A stretch of DNA of 12,867 bases from Deltaproteobacteria bacterium (lineage in GTDB: Bacteria > Myxococcota_A > UBA9160 > UBA4427): assembly GCA_011051925.1 (NCBI GenBank), contig DRKE01000158.1:1-12867 (forward strand), written 5' to 3'. Positions 1-7,180 of the stretch are shown here, one piece after another. Both the position numbers and the translations under genes were made by a program. The stretch's first letter is position 1. Each line of letters starts with the position of its first letter. The notes under the pieces are model-generated. The model ran no database searches. It was not told the origin of the DNA and worked only from the letters and a program-made list of their open reading frames with translations.

Positions 1-1448
1 AGTTTTCCGAGGGATGCCGAAAGGCCGGGCACCAGATCCCGATTCGCCGCCCCCGTCAATGCCTCCATCTCGCCCAGGGTCACCGAAAGGCTGCGGAGGA
101 CCTCTTCGAGATTCCGCCCGATCGATTCGATCGGCAGTCCATCGACCTTCGCCACGATCCGCGCCACGCGATCCGTGATCACGTCGAGTCCCCCCGCCGT
201 CGTCGGAAGGACCGGGTAGGCTTCTCCCATGACGATCTCGGCCGGCTCGGCATTCTCCAAAAGATCGAATTCGACGGCTTTCTTCCCGGTCAGGAGGTTG
301 TTCGTCACCACCCTCGCGCGGAATCCGCGGGCGACCAGGCTTCGCAGGCTTTCGAGTTCAGCGTCGCCCGTATCCTCCTCGGAGATGCCGAAGCGTTCCG
401 GTTCGATCTCGATCACGACCGGAATCGACATCTCCCTGGTCTTCGGATCGAATTTCACTTCGACGGTCAGGACCTCACCGATCCGGATCCCACGGAACTC
501 GACGGGTGCTCCGGGAGAAAGACCGGCAACGGATTCCTTGAAGTAGAGCAGGAATCGTGATTTCTGGGAGAAAAGCGGCCGTCGCGTGGCCTGTTTGTTC
601 GGATAGAGTTCGAAGACCATGTCTTCCGGAACGTCACGCGCGACCGTCACGGTCGCGGGCGTTTCGAAGGCGACTCCACCGACCAGCATCGAGATCAGGG
701 AGGGCGTGTCGACCTCGATCCCTTCCGTCGTGACCGTCACGTCGAACCCCGACGCGTTCCAGAAACGGGTCGTGGTGCGGACCCGCTGGTCATTGGGTGC
801 CTCGATGAAGACCTGGATGCTGACGTCCTGTCCCGATTCGCTGAGTTCGTATCCCGCGACCTGCCCCACCTTGATCCAGCGATAGTAGACGGGTGAACCC
901 ACCTCGATCGTGCCGAGCTCCCGCGCACGCAGCTTGAAAAGAGTGCCCGGCTTGTCCGAAGTCACCACCGGCGCCTTCTCGAGCCCGACGAATTCACGGG
1001 TTCGTCTTCCCTCGTCGGAGGGATCCATCGCGATGTAGACGCCGGACAGCACGGTCTCCAGGCCCGTGATCTGACCGGCCGAGACCTGGGCGCGCACGAT
1101 CCAGAAGCGCGTCTTGTCGGTCAGGTGGGGCGCCATCCCCGCCGCCATCGAGACCTCGACCTCCACCCGGGAGAGGTCATCCGTCAACCGGACGGATTCG
1201 ACGAGACCCACCTCGACCTTCTTGTACTTGACCTTCGTCTTGCCGGCTTCGAGACCCTCGGCGCTCGCGAAGGTGATCGTGATCGTCGGCCCCTTCTCGG
1301 ACCAGGCCCAATAGGCCAGATAGAGGCCGACGATGGCTGCCACGATCGGAACCAGCCAGACGATCGAGATCCGGGCGCGATCGCGAACGATGACACCCGG
1401 CAGTTCTTCCGCTCCACCCGACGACTCGCCAGAACGTTCTTCAGCCAT
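1..1448 (-). CDS. pqiB: PqiB-like MCE-domain intermembrane lipid transport protein (3' end outside window)
   Basis: This is the periplasm-spanning subunit of the Pqi lipid-transport system. It is anchored in the inner membrane and, in known homologues, MCE domains stack into a channel towards the outer membrane. The 482 visible residues show a short charged N-terminus, one transmembrane helix at about residues 27-48 (ISIVWLVPIVAAIVGLYLAY), then three MCE modules. The first has the segment EGLEAGKTKVKYKKVEVG and the third has LSPGAPVEFRGIRIGEV. A predicted helical tail follows the third module and continues past the window edge. E. coli PqiB is about 546 residues, so roughly the last 60 are missing here. 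The start ATG overlaps the end of the preceding pqiA-like gene by 8 bp (ATGGCTGA), which supports both the start and translational coupling. A pqiC lipoprotein gene would be expected next, outside the window. Family assignment is firm; the exact substrate is unknown. Confidence 0.93.
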   Translation of the reverse strand, partial: MAEERSGESSGGAEELPGVIVRDRARISIVWLVPIVAAIVGLYLAYWAWSEKGPTITITFASAEGLEAGKTKVKYKKVEVGLVESVRLTDDLSRVEVEVSMAAGMAPHLTDKTRFWIVRAQVSAGQITGLETVLSGVYIAMDPSDEGRRTREFVGLEKAPVVTSDKPGTLFKLRARELGTIEVGSPVYYRWIKVGQVAGYELSESGQDVSIQVFIEAPNDQRVRTTTRFWNASGFDVTVTTEGIEVDTPSLISMLVGGVAFETPATVTVARDVPEDMVFELYPNKQATRRPLFSQKSRFLLYFKESVAGLSPGAPVEFRGIRIGEVLTVEVKFDPKTREMSIPVVIEIEPERFGISEEDTGDAELESLRSLVARGFRARVVTNNLLTGKKAVEFDLLENAEPAEIVMGEAYPVLPTTAGGLDVITDRVARIVAKVDGLPIESIGRNLEEVLRSLSVTLGEMEALTGAANRDLVPGLSASLGK

Positions 1449-2079
1449 CGTCCGCCTCGATCGCATCCCAGATCAGTCGCGGATCGAAACTCTGGGAAGC
1501 CAGCAGGGTCAGGACGACGACGGCGCCGAAGAAGAATGCGCCCGCTTCGGCCTCCACCGAAGCCAGGGATCCCAGATGGACCAGCGCGACGAGGACCGTC
1601 ACGACATAGATGTCCACCATCGACCAGCGTCCGACCGCTTCGACGGCCCGATAGAGCGAAGCGCGATCCCGCGGACGCCAGCGACTCCTGCGCTGGACAG
1701 AGACCACGAGTCCCACGAGACCCACGAGCTTGAGAAGCGGGACCACGACACTCGCGACGAAGACGATCAGGGCCAGAGGCCACATACCATGCTCGAAAAG
1801 GAAGACGACACCGGAAAGAATCGTATTCGATTCCGGTCGACCGAAGCGGGTCACCGTCATGATCGGGTAGAGATTGGCCGGGACGTAGCAGATGGCCGCC
1901 GCGATCACGAAGGCCCACGTCCGGGAAAGACTCTCGGGCTTTCGCCGATGGACGGCCGCATGACAGCGCGAACAGGCCAGAGGCGCCGCTTCCAGCCCCC
2001 TCGGAACCGACATCACGAGGTTGCAGACCTCGCATTGGGCATGCGGTCGGTTCGTGAACGACGCCAACGAAGCCGTCAT
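1441..2079 (-). CDS. pqiA: PqiA C-terminal-half-like membrane protein with zinc ribbon
   Basis: This 212-residue inner-membrane protein corresponds to one of the two homologous halves of E. coli PqiA, the partner of PqiB. A four-cysteine zinc-ribbon-like module comes first (C16, C19, C36, C39; CEVC and CSRC), followed by about four hydrophobic helices near residues 55-76, 100-129, 145-165 and 175-195. Conserved family features visible are YVPANLYPIMTV after the ribbon and the WSMVDIYVVTVLVALV helix. Its ATG overlaps the TGA of the upstream half by 4 bp (ATGA), so the two halves are probably made together by coupled translation. Its own stop lies inside the start of pqiB. The role is inferred to be coupling or lipid loading at the inner membrane. 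Confidence 0.9.
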   Translation of the reverse strand: MTASLASFTNRPHAQCEVCNLVMSVPRGLEAAPLACSRCHAAVHRRKPESLSRTWAFVIAAAICYVPANLYPIMTVTRFGRPESNTILSGVVFLFEHGMWPLALIVFVASVVVPLLKLVGLVGLVVSVQRRSRWRPRDRASLYRAVEAVGRWSMVDIYVVTVLVALVHLGSLASVEAEAGAFFFGAVVVLTLLASQSFDPRLIWDAIEADDG

Positions 2080-2714
2080 CGCCGCACCTCGAGGCGACGC
2101 CAGACGATCTCCGGATCGAGAAAGGCGAAGGCCGAGGCCATCAGCGGGATCAGCAGCGCGAAGGCCCAGAGCGCGATCCCCGGAATGATCTCCGCCATGT
2201 CGGAAAGCTTCACGAGCGCGACGAGGATGCCGATCAGGAAGACATCCATCATCGCCCACGGGTGGAGTCTTTCGACCCAGCGGAAGGCGGAGATCGCACC
2301 CCAGCTCCGACGACCGAGATGGATCGGCATCAAGACCCAGAGCAGCAGGCCGATCTGGACGCCGGGCGCGACGATCGTGGTCAGCAGGACCAGGGCGGCG
2401 ACCGCATGCTGGTCCTGCTGCCAGAGTGAAACGACGCCGGATCGGAGAGTCGTCTGGGAAAGCTGTCCCTGGATCTCGAAAGCGAGAAAGGGAAACGCGT
2501 TGGCGACGAGAAACAGGATCGCCGCCGAAAGCATGAGTGCCAGGGTGGTCTCCACCGTCTTCCGATGACGACGGAAAAGTGTTCCGCCACAGCGGCGACA
2601 GATCGCGGCACCCCCATCGGGAACGATCGGCTCTTCGATCACCGCATCGCACTCATGGCAACCGATCAGCGGCACCGGCTTTCCCGCTCCAGGAGGTCCA
2701 TATCCCGGAATCAT
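2076..2714 (-). CDS. pqiA: PqiA N-terminal-half-like membrane protein with zinc ribbon
   Basis: This 212-residue protein is the first of two tandem PqiA half-genes. It has a zinc-ribbon-like module (C19, C22, C39, C42; CHEC and CRRC) and about four hydrophobic helices near residues 57-79, 104-130, 153-171 and 175-198. The segment FLVANAFPFLAFEIQG is typical of the family. In E. coli the two halves form one chain of about 417 residues; here they are separate but keep their order and a 4-bp overlap. Split arrangements occur in other proteobacteria, so this is a variant rather than a broken gene. The ATG lies 24 bp after the selenoprotein stop. The sequence before it (gtcgatggggg) is not a well-spaced ribosome site, so the exact start is less certain than the gene. 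Confidence 0.88.
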   Translation of the reverse strand: MIPGYGPPGAGKPVPLIGCHECDAVIEEPIVPDGGAAICRRCGGTLFRRHRKTVETTLALMLSAAILFLVANAFPFLAFEIQGQLSQTTLRSGVVSLWQQDQHAVAALVLLTTIVAPGVQIGLLLWVLMPIHLGRRSWGAISAFRWVERLHPWAMMDVFLIGILVALVKLSDMAEIIPGIALWAFALLIPLMASAFAFLDPEIVWRRLEVRR

Positions 2715-2738
2715 CCCCCATCGACACGGGGGACGCCA

Positions 2739-4343
2739 TCAATCGCGTCCCGACCCGTCGTCCGCCTCACAGATCTTCCACAGCGCGTCCCGCTCTTCGC
2801 TGGTCTCCCGGATCGTCGGCAGCCAATGCGGGCGGACGGGTTGGCGATCGAAGAAGAAGAGTCCCGTCTCCCCCTCGGCGGCCGGGGATGCCGCCAACCA
2901 GAGAATCGTGTCGGCACCCTCGGCCGGGGTGCGAAGCATCGGTCGTGCGATCCTTCCGAAAAGCGGCATCAGACCGCGAATCGCCGGCGAATCGACCCAT
3001 CCCGGATGCATCGCGTTCACATGGACGGCGGTCCCGTTGAAATCCTCTGCCCACATCGAAGCCAGGACCACCTGCGCCCGTTTCGACTCGGCGAAAGCGA
3101 CCGCCGGATCGAATCGGCGGGCCTCCCAGAGCGGATCTTCGAGGTTCAATCGATGCGCCAGCATGCCCGCTGAAGACATCCAGACCACTCGCGCATCATC
3201 GGACTCCTCGAGCGCCGGGGCCAGCCCCCTCATCACGCGATGGGGCCCGGCCACGTGGACCGCGAAAGCCGACTCGAATCCCCCCTTCGTCTGGATGCGC
3301 CGGGTCGAAAAGATCTCGGCACAATGCACGAGGACGTCGACCGGTTCGCGCGCCAGGACACCGACGGCCTCGTCGATCGACTCGGGGTCGGTCAGGTCGA
3401 GGTCGAACGCCTCGACGCGGCGATTGCCCGTCGCCTCGCGGATCGCCTCTGCCGCCGCACGACCTTCTCCCCCCGCAGGCCTGCGGACCCGGCCCCGACG
3501 TGGATCTCGCGCGGAACCGGCTCCGCTCTCGCCCCGGTCTCCGTCGGGATCGCATAGCAGACAGACCTCCGCGCCGAGATCGGCCAGAGCCAGAGCCGTT
3601 TCGTAGCCGATCCCCGAATCCGCCCCTGTCACGAGGCAGCGTCTTCCATAGAGATCCACGTCCAGATCCGTCGGATCGAAGGCCAATGAATGCCTCAGGA
3701 AACCCACCCGATCGAAGGACAGGACGGGTGAGGCATCAAGGGCCGGGCGGATCAGGTTCATCGCCGGTGCGAGGGGCGAAAGGCCGGGCCGCTCCTCTTC
3801 GATCGGTTCGGCGTTCTCCTCGAGAGCGGCCTCGATCTGCTCCGGAGAAGCGTGATCCCCCGCTTCCGAAGAGCGATGCTCGAAGAGCATCTCGCCCCCC
3901 GGACCGATCACGAAGACACCGCCGAGCTGCCACGGATCCCCCTGGACGGAGGTCTGTCGCGCCCCGCTCCGGAGGGCACGGAAGGCGTTCCCCAGAAGCT
4001 TCGGCGACACGATCTCGCGATGCCCGCGCCGGAGGCCTGAGGCACGATAGGCGTGCAGCTCCGGATCGACCAGGAGGAGCCCTTCGAGCTCGAACTCCTC
4101 ACGAAACGCCTCGGCAAAGCGGCCCTTTCCGTTGCCGATCATGACGACGCGGATACCGCGGGCCTCCCACGACCGGATCGAGTCGCGCAACTGCACGACC
4201 TGCTCCCGGCAGAACAGTCAACCGAAGTGGCGGAGGAAGATCAGGACGACCGTCTCGTCCCGCCAGAGATCCCCCAACCCGACGGGTTCATCGGTCGACG
4301 GGTCGAGGAGCGCGAGGGGAGCGAGTCGGGTCGAGCTACGCAT
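2739..4343 (-). CDS. Selenoprotein: SelU/PRXL2-like thioredoxin-fold domain fused to a DHRS12-like short-chain dehydrogenase
   Basis: The frame runs 534 residues if the TGA at codon 42 is read as selenocysteine. Residues 1-175 resemble the AhpC/TSA_2 (PRXL2/FAM213/SelU) family: IFLRHFG-U-LFCREQ carries a UxxC redox motif (U42, C45), and LGGVFVIG with the downstream EHR matches the family's later strand region. Residues about 230-520 are an SDR resembling DHRS12: cofactor motif TGADSGIG (239-246), MSSAGM (Ser391), HPGW (446-449) and a C-terminal GLFFFDRQPV. The SDR tetrad is altered: Asn is His363 and Tyr is Phe417, while Ser391 and Lys421 remain. A Gly/Arg-rich insertion sits at about 265-293. 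The ATG overlaps the CoA-transferase stop by 8 bp (ATGCGTAG), with GGGAGG 10 nt upstream. Family knowledge suggests thiol/selenol-dependent reduction of peroxides or related substrates; the fused SDR's role is unknown. Without Sec readthrough it would be annotated as a truncated SDR. Confidence 0.88.
4182..4199 (-). promoter_or_regulatory. Candidate bacterial SECIS hairpin
   Basis: On the transcript the sequence is GUCGUGC-AGUU-GCGCGAC: seven consecutive pairs (one of them U-G) closed by an AGUU tetraloop. A further G-U pair is possible at the base. The stem begins 18 nt after the UGA and the loop begins 25 nt after it. Bacterial SECIS elements sit within the coding sequence just downstream of the UGA, with a small apical loop carrying a G in its first two bases; both hold here. 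Its presumed partner is SelB with Sec-tRNA. It overlaps codons for residues 49-54, so it is constrained by protein sequence as well. Confidence 0.68.
4218..4220 (-). other. In-frame UGA, predicted selenocysteine codon (Sec42)
   Basis: This TGA lies between GGT (Gly41) and CTG TTC TGC (Leu-Phe-Cys45). Homologues of this family have a CxxC-type motif here, so the UGA falls exactly on the first, catalytic cysteine. Coding continues in the same frame for 492 more residues with family-conserved sequence starting immediately after it. A hairpin of the right size and spacing follows. A cysteine codon mutated or misread to TGA is the main alternative. Confidence 0.87.
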
Positions 4344-5676
4344 GGAAAGGACGCCTCCCGGATCCGAGCCCACCGCGCTTCGAGATCGTGTGAGCGGATT
4401 CGAACAGGGATTCCCGCACGTCGGGATGGGCGATCCCCGCGAGCGCCCGGGCCCGTTCTCCGACGGTCCGGCCCGCCAGCTCGGCGATTCCATGTTCGGT
4501 CACGACGACATCGACCTGATGCCGGGGACTCGTCACCAGCGATCCCGGGCCGAGTCGGTCGACGATTCGCGAGCGATCCTGCCCGGCGACCTTCGCCATC
4601 GAGGGCAGACAGATCAGCGACCGGCCTGCCGCCGTCCGCCCGGCACCCGCGAGAAAATCCTCGTGGCCCCCGATTCCGGAATGTTGGATACCGTCGATCG
4701 AATCGGCGACGACCTGCCCGAAGAGATCGATCGAGAGCGCGCCGTTGATCGAGACCATCTGACGGTTTCGCGAGATCACGGCAGGGTCGTTCACGATGTC
4801 GACCGGCAGGAACCGGACGCATTCGCGTTCATCGAGCCAGTCATAGAGTTCGCGGGACCCCATCGCGAAGGTCGTGATGGAAACGCCGTCGTAGATGCCT
4901 TTGCGATTCGTGACCTTGCCTGCTTCGTGAAGTCGCATCAGGCCCGTGGTGAACATCTCGCTATGGATGCCGTAGTCACCATCCCGGCCGTGAGCGAGAA
5001 GCTCGACCACGGCATTGGGGACACCGCCGATCCCGGTCTGGAGCGTCGCGCCGGGCCGGATGAAGGGCGCGAGGTTCGCGGCGATCGCCTGCTCGATCCC
5101 ACCGGCGGGCACATCGGGCAGCTCGATCGGGTCGGCGTCACCCTCGATCCAGACGTCGACTTCGTCGAGGGGAATCGAGTGGGGATGCTCGGGAGAAAGG
5201 CCCAGGGTTCTCGGATAGCCGGGGCTGGTCTCGACGATCAGCAGCCGAGAGGGATCGCGCCCCGCCCTCCTGATTTCGGAAACGGTCGCACCCGCGTGGA
5301 GCGACAGCGAGAGTCGCCCTTCGGTGTCGGGCGGGGCGGCCGCGGTCGCCACGACCCTTGCCCCGAAGCGATGGGCGATCTCCTCGAAGCGCCGGAAGTC
5401 GGCGGGAACGAACTCGACCGCGTGTCCGGCCGCGCGCAGCGCCCGCTCGGCGGGTCCGAAGAACCCCGAACGGAGATGAACGCCCTCGCGCGCGAAGAGC
5501 GGGAAGAGGTCCACGAGCAGCGCCCCGAAGACGTGGAAATCCTCCCAGTCGGTCCTCTTTCCGAGCGCGTGCAGGAGGGCCGTCGGCTGCCCGGGACCGA
5601 GGGGAATCCCGAGCCGATCGACGGGTTCGAACATCGCAGCAGCCGCTTCGGGTGAGCAGGGACTCGGGATCGACAT
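4336..5676 (-). CDS. Acetyl-CoA hydrolase / CoA-transferase family protein
   Basis: This 446-residue protein belongs to the acetyl-CoA hydrolase/4-hydroxybutyrate CoA-transferase family (class I CoA-transferases), which move CoA between carboxylic acids through a glutamyl-CoA intermediate. Visible signatures are TGIGGVPNAV (residues 214-223), the catalytic glutamate in GIHSEMFTTG (Glu240), and GGHEDF (336-341) followed by GRSLICLPS. Length and domain order are normal for the family. The acyl substrate cannot be read from the sequence. It begins 57 bp after the sulfotransferase stop and ends inside the first codons of the selenoprotein gene, so coupled expression with that gene is likely. Met15 is an alternative start; the first methionine is chosen because no better ribosome site separates them. 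Cytoplasmic. Confidence 0.92.
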   Translation of the reverse strand: MSIPSPCSPEAAAAMFEPVDRLGIPLGPGQPTALLHALGKRTDWEDFHVFGALLVDLFPLFAREGVHLRSGFFGPAERALRAAGHAVEFVPADFRRFEEIAHRFGARVVATAAAPPDTEGRLSLSLHAGATVSEIRRAGRDPSRLLIVETSPGYPRTLGLSPEHPHSIPLDEVDVWIEGDADPIELPDVPAGGIEQAIAANLAPFIRPGATLQTGIGGVPNAVVELLAHGRDGDYGIHSEMFTTGLMRLHEAGKVTNRKGIYDGVSITTFAMGSRELYDWLDERECVRFLPVDIVNDPAVISRNRQMVSINGALSIDLFGQVVADSIDGIQHSGIGGHEDFLAGAGRTAAGRSLICLPSMAKVAGQDRSRIVDRLGPGSLVTSPRHQVDVVVTEHGIAELAGRTVGERARALAGIAHPDVRESLFESAHTISKRGGLGSGRRPFHA

Positions 5677-5733
5677 GGCGACCCCGATGATGAGGCAAAC
5701 TCGCGCCGGCGCAACCTCGTCGCGAAGACGACT

Positions 5734-6945
5734 TCAATCCGACCGTGGCTCGATGAAACGCTCGCGATAGGCGGCGAAAGCCTGACGGATCCCGTCTTCC
5801 GAAAGGCCGTATTCCTCGAGGGAGTAGACGTGGGGAGGACGCTTCTCGCGCGGGTTCTCCGCTCGCCACTTCTCCATCGCCGCCCGCGCCGCGTCGTCGA
5901 ACCCGATCCCGAAGGTCTCGTAGGCCCGTTCGATCTCGCCGATCGGGTCCCTCATCGCATCCCTGAACCAGATGTCGACGAAACGGTCGGCCGGATGGCG
6001 TTGTCGGGAGGCCATGCAGCGTGCGGTCCCCCAGGCCAGTCGTTCCTGCCATTGCGCTCCAGCTTCGTTGTTGCCCTCCACGTCGCTGTAGAGGGCCCAC
6101 ATCGAATGGTTCATCGAGGCGGCGGAGGGCACGGTCTCGAGGGGATCCCGATGGGTCTGGATCACGCGCGCGCCGGGGAAAACGGAGAAAAGCGTGTCGA
6201 TATACCCGAGATGGCCGGGCGTCTTCAGGACCCAGCGTTCGCGAACGATTCCGCGCTGTCGCTTCTGCCATTGAAGCGACTGCAACAACTTCTTGAGGTA
6301 GACGTAGGCTGGCGTCCAGTCCTGCTCGGTGATCCATGCCCGGTAGGTCGGGATGTTGACGAACGCCTCGGGCACATGGGAGAGAAAGGAATGCTCGAGC
6401 AACATGATCTCTTCGTCGGGCGCGAGGGCGTCCCAGGGATGGATCGAAGCCTGGCGCGGATCCGCTTCCAGGATCGCAGCGATCTCGGCCTGTGCCGGGG
6501 GGATCCGGGGATCGGGCGCGCTCCAGTCGATTCCCGGATCGGGCGCAGGAAACCGGGTTTCCCACCAGAGGGCGGCATGGTTCCGGGGGTCACTCGCCAG
6601 GATCCGGTGGAGCATCGTCGTCCCCGTGCGCATGAGTCCCACGATGACGAGGGGATCCTCGATCTCTTCTTCGAGGATCTCGGGATGGCGCTTCAGCCAG
6701 TACCGGGTCTTCAGCCGCGTCTCCAGACTCTCGACGACACGCGCGCGCAGGACATGGCGGCCGAGATCGTTGAGGGGGGCCTCCTCTCGCAGGGATCGCG
6801 TCAGGACGGCGAAGGGCTCGCGGAACTCGTCGTCCCCGAAATCGTCCAATCCGGTATTCGACATCGCATCCGCGATGAGGGAGGCCTCTTCGAAAGCCGC
6901 CTCGTTCTTCTCCCTCGTTTCCCTCGACATCGAATCCCGGGACAT
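5734..6945 (-). CDS. PAPS-dependent sulfotransferase family protein
   Basis: This 403-residue protein resembles the Sulfotransfer_3 family, which transfers sulfate from 3'-phosphoadenylyl sulfate to hydroxyl or amine acceptors. The 5'-phosphosulfate loop is VGLMRTGTTMLHRIL (about residues 102-116). Later family segments are VLKTPGHLGYIDTLFSVFPGA (239-259, first 20 residues typical) and THRDPLETVPS (264-274), which contributes to 3'-phosphate binding. The start was placed at 6945 because AAAGGGGAG lies 4-5 nt upstream; a methionine five codons later is possible, and the frame also stays open upstream to 7074, where the sequence looks non-coding. No signal peptide is seen. It is the first gene of the minus-strand cluster. 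The acceptor is unknown; a lipid or sterol-like molecule is a guess from the neighbours. Confidence 0.9.
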   Translation of the reverse strand: MSRDSMSRETREKNEAAFEEASLIADAMSNTGLDDFGDDEFREPFAVLTRSLREEAPLNDLGRHVLRARVVESLETRLKTRYWLKRHPEILEEEIEDPLVIVGLMRTGTTMLHRILASDPRNHAALWWETRFPAPDPGIDWSAPDPRIPPAQAEIAAILEADPRQASIHPWDALAPDEEIMLLEHSFLSHVPEAFVNIPTYRAWITEQDWTPAYVYLKKLLQSLQWQKRQRGIVRERWVLKTPGHLGYIDTLFSVFPGARVIQTHRDPLETVPSAASMNHSMWALYSDVEGNNEAGAQWQERLAWGTARCMASRQRHPADRFVDIWFRDAMRDPIGEIERAYETFGIGFDDAARAAMEKWRAENPREKRPPHVYSLEEYGLSEDGIRQAFAAYRERFIEPRSD

Positions 6946-7180
6946 CGGACTCCCCTTTCGCCGCATCCGCCGCATCCGCCCCCGGGTCACGCCCGAGTCG
7001 AACCGGACCGGCCTCCGGTCGCGCGGACCGGCACGGCCGGATTCGAGCGTAGGGGCTCGATCCGGGGCTTTCAAACGATTCCGGCACCCCCCGCGACAAT
7101 CGCCGGCGACTTATGCGAAACTGTCCATTCCGATTTCTCGAAGAGCCTGGCAACGAATCCGCCGGCAAGGAACCCGATCC
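6946..7180. promoter_or_regulatory. Divergent intergenic region
   Basis: This 235-bp region separates the two divergent gene blocks and must hold the start signals for at least the sulfotransferase cluster and probably the enoyl-CoA hydratase-family cluster. No RNA gene or long inverted repeat was seen. A short tandem duplication of CGCCGCATC occurs around 6959-6976. No convincing plus-strand -35/-10 pair was found. Confidence 0.5.
7046..7074 (-). promoter_or_regulatory. Candidate sigma70-type promoter for the minus-strand cluster
   Basis: Read on the minus strand, TTGAAA (5 of 6 to the -35 consensus) is followed after exactly 17 bp by TACGCT, a weak -10. This would place transcription start near 7039, about 95 nt before the sulfotransferase ATG. 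The spacing is ideal but the -10 match is poor. Confidence 0.3.

Noticed and set aside
1333..2568. 411-residue open frame on the plus strand
   Set aside because: It is antisense to both PqiA halves and is Arg/Ser/Pro-rich without domains.
4200..4214. Alternative small hairpin CUGC-CGGGA-GCAG nearer to the UGA
   Set aside because: Its loop starts only 9 nt after the UGA, closer than usual for a bacterial SECIS, and its stem is only four or five pairs; the hairpin at 4182-4199 is longer and better placed.
4218..4493. Separate short minus-strand gene ending at the TGA (91 residues, or 41 residues from 4343)
   Set aside because: Its last residues are the start of the PRXL2-like active site and coding continues in the same frame after the TGA, so it is the 5' part of the selenoprotein gene. 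The portion before 4343 lies inside the CoA-transferase gene.
4132..5655. 507-residue open frame on the plus strand
   Set aside because: It is antisense to the CoA-transferase, whose catalytic motifs are clear, and resembles no family.
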